From Thermoplasmata archaeon (lineage in GTDB: Archaea; Thermoplasmatota; Thermoplasmata; Lutacidiplasmatales; SKW197), in the NCBI GenBank assembly GCA_026414225.1, contig JAOAJK010000001.1, positions 134,886-198,885 of the forward strand: a stretch of 64,000 bases of DNA, written 5' to 3'. Of this stretch, positions 41,308 to 49,900 are shown piece after piece (the first letter of the stretch is position 1; the number at the start of each line of letters is the position of its first letter). The translations under genes and the position numbers were made by a program. The notes beneath the pieces were generated by a model, which worked only from the letters and a program-made list of their open reading frames with translations, was not told the origin of the DNA and did no database searches.

Positions 41308-43719
41308 TCATTTCCTTTTCCTGGTTACACCGATATAGATGCCTGAAACCGTGGAAGAGATGAAGAAAATTATCAGAAGGATACCGTAAAGATAAAACGG
41401 GATTTCGCGCTCTGGGTGCTCGCATTCGATGCTCCCTGTGGTCCGGACCTTCAATGGTTCGGAAATGCTCTTCTGTTCAAAGATATCCACCAACACTATT
41501 CTCACATAGTAGTCAACATCTGGTGTGAGACCGTAAATTACATGTGTGGTCTCTCCCTGCGTGCAAATGGTGCACAACAATGTCTTGTCTGTGGGTGTGA
41601 AGTCCTTCTCAAGCGATAGATGAATTTCAAGGCGCGAGAAATAGCCGTAATCTGTAGGTGGGAAATAAATTCTTACTGATGTGATATTCAGGATTTCATA
41701 CTTTGTAATCGAAACTTCGGGAAGCACAGGAAGATATGTAGTGTTGGAAACAATGTTGGACTCCGCGGACTGCCATAGGGTGTTGTAGATAATGGTTCCA
41801 AAGTAGAATGTGGTATTCATCTTCTCCAATCTTATTTGGAGCGTGGACACCGAAGGGTCGTATATCGTAGTGATGATGGATGCTGATTCGAAAACGGTGC
41901 TTATATTTGTGGAAGCATAAACTTCCATTTTCTCAAAAAAGGAGACCCCTGGTTTTTGCCAGTAGATTGTAATTTCGTCCACATTTACCTCTGCCCTCAA
42001 TATTTCTGGTTTTGTCAGAACTGAAATTATCTGCGAATCGGCATACTCTCCGTAAAACCCAGTACTTCTCACAAAAACGAAGTATGTGGTGCCTGGCTCG
42101 AGAGAATCGAAAGTGTATGAAGTTGTAGTATTGTTCAGTTCTACTACGGTCTCTTCACCGAACCCTGGTGTTGAACTGAAATGTACCTCAAATTTTTCAC
42201 AATTTTTTTGTTCCCAGGAGACGGTAAATCTATCGGAACCCACATCAGATACGGTAGTGTTCACCTGTTCCACTGGCGCTGGGGTTTTATAGGCAACAGA
42301 GTTGGAGATAAGGATTTCATCTCCGGTGAACCGCACAACTACAAGGAAAAAGAATTCCTTCCCTAGTTCCAGATTTTCTACACTCTCCTCGGTTTGCTCG
42401 CTGTCGTAAATTGTAGAATAAAGGGTTGCTAGCGACGGGGTGAAGTTTGCCACACTAGAACAATGTACCTCATAAATTGCAAAGTCCTCATCATAGCACC
42501 TGGACCATCCTAGCGTGACTGTTGTAGGCGTGGTCCCTATGATTGCTAGCTGGACCTCATCCCTGCTGATTTCAAAGATTTTATAGTGGAGATAGCCGTT
42601 TTCAATGATTAGAGTATGCAATTTACCCGGTTCTGCAAACACCCCGCATATTTTGCCAAGACCGAGCGGTTGGACGGCAGCAAGCTCCCCTCCTACAACT
42701 TTCCCTGCTCTTCCTGTCAAATTGCCGGAAAGGTCGTTTTCGCTCCATGTTACATAAAGTGTTTTTGAGCCGGATTGTGCGATATACACCCTCTCAGTGA
42801 AATAGAGGTCCTCCTTGGTAACCTGGGCGGATGTGGAGAGGGACATGATTTCTATCTCCCCGATACTTCCATTCAGTCCAATCTCTCCTCTTCCCAGCAT
42901 TGCATACAGTGACTGGCCCCTAAACGCCATGAAACCAAGGAAACACTGGTTGTTTACGAATCTCAGATTCACTTCAGAGGCAGCGGTCAAGTTCGTGCCA
43001 AGTTTTTCATGCTGCCATGCAGTTCCGTTTGAGTAGTAGTGCTCAATCTCTGAGTAATTTGTGAGAAACACATGGGCGTGTCCGTAAATATCATACCCGC
43101 AAGCAGGTTTCCTAGGCTTCTGGGAGTCGAGTGAAAGGGTACCCAGCGTTGTCATCTGGAGATTCCCGTTTTCATCCCTCTCTACGCAAACAAGTGTAGC
43201 ATTTTCCGTCTGGTTGCCGCAAACGAAAGTCACCATTACCTTTTTTCCAAATGCAGCAATGGACGGAGCGTGGTAGTAGTTGGCAATGTTCCCAATTCTA
43301 GTGGTATTTGTAAGAGTGCCGCCCTCAATTACCGAGAAAACAATTCCTTCTTTTTCAGACCATCCTGCGTAAATTGAATTGTTGTGCGACGCGATTGCAG
43401 GTGCGGTGGTCTCTTCTGTCAGATTTTCCGGACTTACTGTCCCAGCTGTAATGTTGACGAATGAGATGGATGTGAGATTGATTAGAGATACTGTAACGAT
43501 TGCACTACCGCCCACCTCTATTTTTCCATATACAGAGAATACTTGATTCCCGTAGCCGTAGAGAGCAGGAAAATCCCCTTCGTAGGCTGCAGCCAGAATA
43601 ATGTCCTGACTTTCTTCATAACCATTTATGTCATTGGGACTACCCATTTCTATTCCACCTGCCGCTACGGAGACCAGCATCAGCACAATCCCCAGATGCC
43701 ACAAATCGCTCCACTTCAT
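41308..43719 (-). CDS. FN3-repeat surface protein
   Basis: An 803-residue membrane-anchored protein. The N-terminal signal (about residues 5-22; DLWHLGIVLMLVSVAAGG) leads to a region of about 330 residues with repeated short beta-strand blocks (for example HSKxxxxVTWSENDLSG, YGHAHVFLTNYSE) that may form a propeller. Four FN3-like domains follow (about 375-770), recognised by TVTLGWSRCYDEDFAIYEVH, FTVSWEQ, SYTFDSLEPGTTYFVFVRS and YGLTPDVDYYVRIVL. The C-terminal helix (YGILLIIFFISSTVSGIYIG) is followed by TRKRK. The promoter on the minus strand is a TATA box at 43742-43750, about 27 bases upstream. The binding partner is unknown. Confidence 0.75.
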   Translation of the reverse strand: MKWSDLWHLGIVLMLVSVAAGGIEMGSPNDINGYEESQDIILAAAYEGDFPALYGYGNQVFSVYGKIEVGGSAIVTVSLINLTSISFVNITAGTVSPENLTEETTAPAIASHNNSIYAGWSEKEGIVFSVIEGGTLTNTTRIGNIANYYHAPSIAAFGKKVMVTFVCGNQTENATLVCVERDENGNLQMTTLGTLSLDSQKPRKPACGYDIYGHAHVFLTNYSEIEHYYSNGTAWQHEKLGTNLTAASEVNLRFVNNQCFLGFMAFRGQSLYAMLGRGEIGLNGSIGEIEIMSLSTSAQVTKEDLYFTERVYIAQSGSKTLYVTWSENDLSGNLTGRAGKVVGGELAAVQPLGLGKICGVFAEPGKLHTLIIENGYLHYKIFEISRDEVQLAIIGTTPTTVTLGWSRCYDEDFAIYEVHCSSVANFTPSLATLYSTIYDSEQTEESVENLELGKEFFFLVVVRFTGDEILISNSVAYKTPAPVEQVNTTVSDVGSDRFTVSWEQKNCEKFEVHFSSTPGFGEETVVELNNTTTSYTFDSLEPGTTYFVFVRSTGFYGEYADSQIISVLTKPEILRAEVNVDEITIYWQKPGVSFFEKMEVYASTNISTVFESASIITTIYDPSVSTLQIRLEKMNTTFYFGTIIYNTLWQSAESNIVSNTTYLPVLPEVSITKYEILNITSVRIYFPPTDYGYFSRLEIHLSLEKDFTPTDKTLLCTICTQGETTHVIYGLTPDVDYYVRIVLVDIFEQKSISEPLKVRTTGSIECEHPEREIPFYLYGILLIIFFISSTVSGIYIGVTRKRK

Positions 43720-43741
43720 AAGAGGGAGATTGTTTCCTGCT

Positions 43742-43750
43742 TTTTATTGT
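43742..43750 (-). promoter_or_regulatory. TATA box of the FN3 surface protein gene
   Basis: Minus-strand AATAAAAAG (the complement of a TTTTTATTG-type run) lies about 27 bases before the ATG at 43719. Confidence 0.45.
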
Positions 43751-43862
43751 TTTTGCTTCTTGGAATCAAGGTGCATCCGCAGGTGACCCGTAAACATTCC
43801 TATCTAGTTTTACTTGTTCACGAGAAGGGTCAATGTTACACCACAGCCCAAACCACCCCAAT

Positions 43863-43871
43863 TTATTTATA
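43863..43871 (+). promoter_or_regulatory. TATA box of the giant protease gene
   Basis: TTATTTATA lies about 49 bases before the ATG at 43916, and GGAGGG at 43903-43908 acts as a ribosome binding site. So this gene, unlike many neighbours, should have a leader of about 25 bases. Confidence 0.55.
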
Positions 43872-43915
43872 ATGGTATAGGTATGCAGGGCGGAAAACAC
43901 ACGGAGGGTATATAC

Positions 43916-46900
43916 ATGAATATAGAAAGATGGCGAAAAATATTTGGGCTCGGAATAGCGATTGTGATACTTGTATCGGGGTTTGTAATTCTTGCAAGCT
44001 CCGGAAGCAGCGAGATACCTGGAAAACGTACATTTGTGATGATGTTACCTGCAAAAGTAGCAAGTGCTAACCAGTGGGTGGAAATTGTTGAGGATTATGG
44101 TGAGATGAAGATTGTAAAGATAAGCCAAAGGGAGAAGGCATTCCTCGAAGCTACCGGCGTGGTGCTGATTGACGCTACATACATGAATTACATCGGACTT
44201 GACGCTGGCACTTTTGACCCACTTCAAGCTGGAAAATCTGGGGAATTGACTGGGAAATATTTCCTCTGGCAGTTCGGGAAAATGCCGAAGGCGGAGGACC
44301 TTGAAAAGTTGACTTCAACTGGTGTAAAGGTGCTCATGTATCTCCCCTATAACACCTATCTTATCTACGGTGATGCGAATGCAGTGAAGGCGGCATCGGC
44401 AATTCTCAAACCAAGATGGGTTGGTAACTATGAAACTGCCTACAAGGTACACCCATCGCTCCTCCAGAAAAGTGGAAAATACGGGATTACAATTCAGATT
44501 TACCCCGACGAAAATCTGAAGTCCACATTGCGGGAAATTACCAGTCAGGCGGAAAATCTGTTCGCAAGATACGAAAAGCGTGGCTTCTGGATTGTGAAGG
44601 CGGAAATTTCACACATGGTATTGAGAAAGATTGTAGCAATCGAAAATGTTCTCTGGGTAGAGCCTTTTGTGATCCCACAGCTCTTTGACGAAGTTGGGGT
44701 TGAGATTCATAGCGGGGCTTATGCTGGGGCAGGAGGCTACATTCAGTCACTTGGCTGGCAGGGTGAAGGAGTGGTCGTGGGGCTTGCAGATACCGGACTT
44801 GATGATGGAGATTTGACCACGATGCACCCAGACCTTTACGGAAGGGTTGTTGGACTTATTGATTATACCGAGACCTACACCGGAGATGGGGTTGCGGAAG
44901 ATGCTTACGGACATGGAACCCACTGTGCCGGCATAATTGCAGGCAATGGTGCAACAGGCATAACAGATGAAAATGGGTATCTGTACGGTTATGGGGTTGC
45001 CCCGAAAGCCAGTGTAATGATGCAGAGGTTGTTCGATGACTATGGGTACTGGGGCTATTCTTACCCTGTTTCCGTTATGACCAGCGCCGCAGCCAACTAC
45101 AGTGTGAAGATTCATAGCAATTCGTGGGGCGCCGCAGTTGCCGGTGATTACGATGATTACTCCCAGGACTTCGACTGGGCGGTGAGGGATGCTAACCCGT
45201 ACAATACGGGAATAGAGCAGATAACCTATGTGTTTGCTGCAGGCAACTCGGGTCCAAGCACCCAGACCGTCGGGAGCCCCGGCACTGCTAAGAATGTTTT
45301 AACCGTTGCTGCCTCCGAAATTTACAGGCCAGATCTGGGCAGTTATGGAGATAACCCCGAAGAAATTGCTGGCTTCAGTTCCAGGGGTCCCACTGCTGAC
45401 GGGAGATGGAAACCAGAAATTACGGGTGTTGGTACCTGGGTGGCTTCTGCCCTCTCCTCATCAGCATCGCCTGGTTGGGGCTGGGGAAACATTAACGAAT
45501 ATTACGAGTGGTGTGGGGGCACGAGCATGGCAACACCCCATGTGGCCGGGGGCGCAGTCCTGTTCTTTGAATACTACTCGAAGACCTTTGGAAAGGATCC
45601 GTCGCCAGCACTCGTGAAAGCCGCATTGATAAACGGGGCCGATGATATGCTGGGTGGTCCAAACGGGGGAAGCGCGCCTGTCCCGAACAAGGACGAGGGC
45701 TGGGGCAGGATGAACCTTACGAAGGTAATCCAGCCGGATTTCGGTGTGGTTTATGTTGACGGGGACTACAACCTGAAAACAGGTGAAATCTACGAAAAGG
45801 ATGTGAAGGTGATTGACGCTTCGAAACCTCTGAAGGTGACCATGAGTTACCTGGACATACCGGGAGCGATCTCCGCAAATCCCACGCTTGTAAATGACCT
45901 GAACCTAATTGTGATCGCACCTGACAACACAATGTACTATGGCAATGCGTTTGCAAATGGGTGGAGCATGCCTGCCATTGGGAGCCCTGATAACAAAAAC
46001 AACCTTGAGAATGTGTTTATTAAGCAACCAATGCCTGGCACATACAGAATTATCGTTTCAGCTTTAAATGTGCCCCAGGATGCGGTGAATGGAACACCTG
46101 AGATGGACCAGGACTTTGCCCTTGCAGTAAGCGGAAACATTGAGGCAGAGCATCCGGGTACAATCCGGCTTGACAAGGAGTACTACCAGCCAACCGGAAC
46201 TGTAAAGATCACGGTAGTGGACCAGGACCTCAACACCAATCCCTCCCAGCCAGAAACTGTAAGCGTCAAGATAGAAAGCATGAAGGAACCTTACGGGGAG
46301 ACAATTATTCTCACCGAAGATGGGGCTAACACAGGAAGATTTACGGGTACAATCCCGATGAGGGTAGGAGTAAGCGCACCAGGTAACGGTTATCTTGAGG
46401 TGGGGTTGATTGATAACCTTGTAGCAAGATACATGGACCTGGCACCGATGGGTGAACGCACAGCAAAAGCATTTGTGGACGGTTTCTCCCCCGCAATCTG
46501 GGGTGTGGGTGTTACCTCACTGACTTCAAAGAAAGCCACAATAGAATGGATGACTGATGAGCCAGCCACGAGCGTGGTTTATTACTGGGAGGAAGGCAAT
46601 CCTGTTCCTGTGAAGACACACGGCAAAGCAAGCAACCTGAAGAGAGGATTCTATGACGCTCTTGCAGAGGCCCAGGCAACCCCGGGCAAGGATAAAACAT
46701 CGCTCAGAAATGAAATGGGGATTAAGGTTGTGCCCTCTGCTACCAGTGTAATTACTATGCCTGGCTATGTAACCCACCACATTGTTGAGTTAAAGAACCT
46801 GAAACCAGAAACAAAGTACTTCTTCTATGTGGAGTCAGTTGACCAGGCGGGCAACAGTGCAATGGACAACAACAACTCCAAGAACTACACATTCACCACA

Positions 46901-49900
46901 TCATCACCAGCAACCATTCTCCTGGTAGACGATGACCTCGGGGCGAATTATGAGGTGTACTTTACAAAACCACTCACATTGGCTGGCTACTCCTTCGATG
47001 TCTGGGATGTCTATGTGGATGGAAGTCCAGGCATTGACACCCTTAATCAATACGAGGTTGTAATATGGACTACAGGGGACGATTGGTATAGTACCCTCTC
47101 GGCCTCCGATGAGGCAAATCTTGGAGAGTATCTTGACGGTGGCGGTAAACTCTTCCTTTCATCCCAAGACTATCTCTATGATGCTGGTCTCACATCATTC
47201 GGGATGGACTATCTGCACATTGGAGCGTACGACGATGACTATGGAGCCACATATGTAGTCGGGGTTTCAGGTGACCCGATAAGTGGTGGGCTGGGCACTG
47301 TCCGTCTCTTGTACCCGTACTGGGACTTTACAGATCATGTGGAACCAGATGCAACTGCCTTCACAGTGTTCAAAAGCAACTATGGATATCCATGTGCAAT
47401 CAGGTATGAGGATCCAGATGGCTTCAGGACCGTATTCTTCGGTTTCCCGTTTGAGGCAATTTCCAACCAGAACATAACAAATGGCACTGTGGTCATCGAC
47501 AGAATCATAAAGTGGCTCAATCCACCCCAGCAGCACGACCTCGTAGCTACATCTTTAGCCACAAACAGGTCATGGTCACAACCAGGTGAAAGTGTAACAA
47601 TTACCGCCAAAGTCAAGAACAAGGGTTTGCAGGCAGAGACCAACATTGAGGTGAAGTTCTACGCAGATGGAAATGTGATTGATGTGAAGTACATTCCAAC
47701 GCTTGCACCCGGCAAAGAAACCTCCCTGAACACCTCATTCACCTTCCCTGTTGAGGGGGTTAGACCAATTGCGGTGGAAATAACTCCAGTAACTGGAGAG
47801 AACCTTACCGGAAACAACATCAAGCAGGGCAAGGCGTATGTCCGGGTGCCAACCGGTCCAATCAAAATCGGTGTGGTGGACTCGTTTGGGGCCGATAATT
47901 CACCCTACATGGTGTGGGCAGAGCTCGAAAACACATGGTACAGGTACAGCAACTACATGTTCGAATTTGATGTGGACTCGCTGAACATTGAAGATATAAC
48001 ACTGGATGACCTCATTGAAACCAATGCGGATGTCCTGTTCATCTCCGATGCCTGGTACAATGGCTATGGCTGGGAATTCACGGATGCCGAAATCCAGGCG
48101 ATCAAAACCTACGCAATGATGGCCCACGGAATTATTGCGACGAGCGGCACATTCGGAGATAGCGTGCCGAACAACATGAAGCTTGCGGATGCTTTCGGGT
48201 TTGACACAACCCATATGGGATACTGGGCAGATACAATTGCTTCTCCATTTACCTTCAGCGACCCTACACATCCACTGTTCAATGACATGACAGCCCCCTA
48301 CATGCCTGGACTCCTGTATGCCTGCGTTCTCCTCTCCCCGACAAACGCGACAGTCCTTGGTGTCGCTGATACTTATTCCGACTATGCGTACATCACAGAG
48401 TACAAATACGCTGCTGCAGAAGCAATCTACTTTGGCCACATTCCTGAGTACGCTGGCGGTGCCAACGCCCAAGATGTGCAACTCGTGGCAAACGCAATAA
48501 TCTGGGCATACAAAAACACCTCCCGCCTCGCCCATGACCTGTTCCCCACATCTCTGACTTTGCCCGACTATGCAGTTCCAGGCCAGCAGGTGTACCTAAA
48601 TACAACGGTTATGAACGCAGGCACAAGCGCCGAAACCAATGTTGTGGTGGACCTGATTGTGAACTCTGTTGTGGTGGGAACCAAAGTGATTTCGTCGATT
48701 GCCCCTGGAGCTCTGGAGGGGGTATCATTCTCCTGGTCACCGACAGCCGAAGGGATATATCAGATCCAGATTTATGTGCACGAGGTTGCAGGAGAAACCG
48801 TCAGCTGGAACAACAGAATTAACGGAGAGGTGTATGTGGTGACCCCGAAGGGACCGATCAAAGTGGCGATGGTAGATAGCTGGGGATTGGACAACAGGGG
48901 TTATACGATCTTCTCAGAGCTCGAGCAGAACTGGTACAAATTTGGAAGCTATATGATTGAATTTGACTTCGCCTCATTGAACAAGGAGGCTATCACATCG
49001 AAAGACCTCATCTCCACCGAGAGCCATGTGGTGTTCATCTCCAATGCATGGGATGACGGTACCTATACTGGACAGAACTGGGAGTTCACAGATGCAGAAA
49101 TTCAGGCGCTGAAGGATTTCATCTACTACGGCCATGGTGCGGTGGCAACTTCGGGCACCTTCGGAGATACCGCAACAAACAACATGAAGCTTGCACCTGC
49201 ATTCGGAATTGCCCAGTCGCCAAGTGGTTTCTGGGCCGACGTTGTACTCTCTCCGCCTGGCTTTACCGTGCTTGCACCCACCCATCCAGTGTTTACAGGA
49301 ATTTCCAATCCATACCTTACAGGAGAGGAGGCAGGAGGTAACTATGTTAACTCCCGCCTTACACTGGCAGGTGCTACCAAGCTCGCAAATGCAACCACCT
49401 CCTACTCCTACGAGGCAGTGATTGTAAACTACACCTACGGTTACGGGGCTACCGTCTATACCTCCAACATCGCGGAATACACTGGCCTTGCGTGCAAAGC
49501 TGATAAGCAGCTCATTTACAACGCAATCGTCTATGCGTTCAGAAACACCACCTACTTACCGTTGCTCCTCCACACACCAGTAATCTCCGCAGCCCCGAAT
49601 GCACCGATCCCGATAAGCGTTGTTGCTAAGGAATTTGACGACGGGGTGAAGAATGTCACGCTCTACTACACCAATGTGGGCTCTTCCACATACAACGCGG
49701 TGCAGATGGTGCGGACAAGCGGGGATAGCTTCAATGGTACTTGGAATGCTACTATTCCGAGCCAGACGGTTTCAGGAGATGTGCGATACTACTTTGTGGC
49801 TTACGACAACGGGGGCCATTCTATATCCCTGCCGATTGGTGCACCCGGAACCTACTACACGATAGTAATTGATGCTACACCCCCTGTGATCACACACACG

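Noticed and set aside
43543-43872. A 109-codon plus-strand frame in the divergent promoter region
   Set aside because: It begins inside the minus-strand FN3 gene and covers the TATA boxes of both neighbours; no ribosome binding site or similarity.
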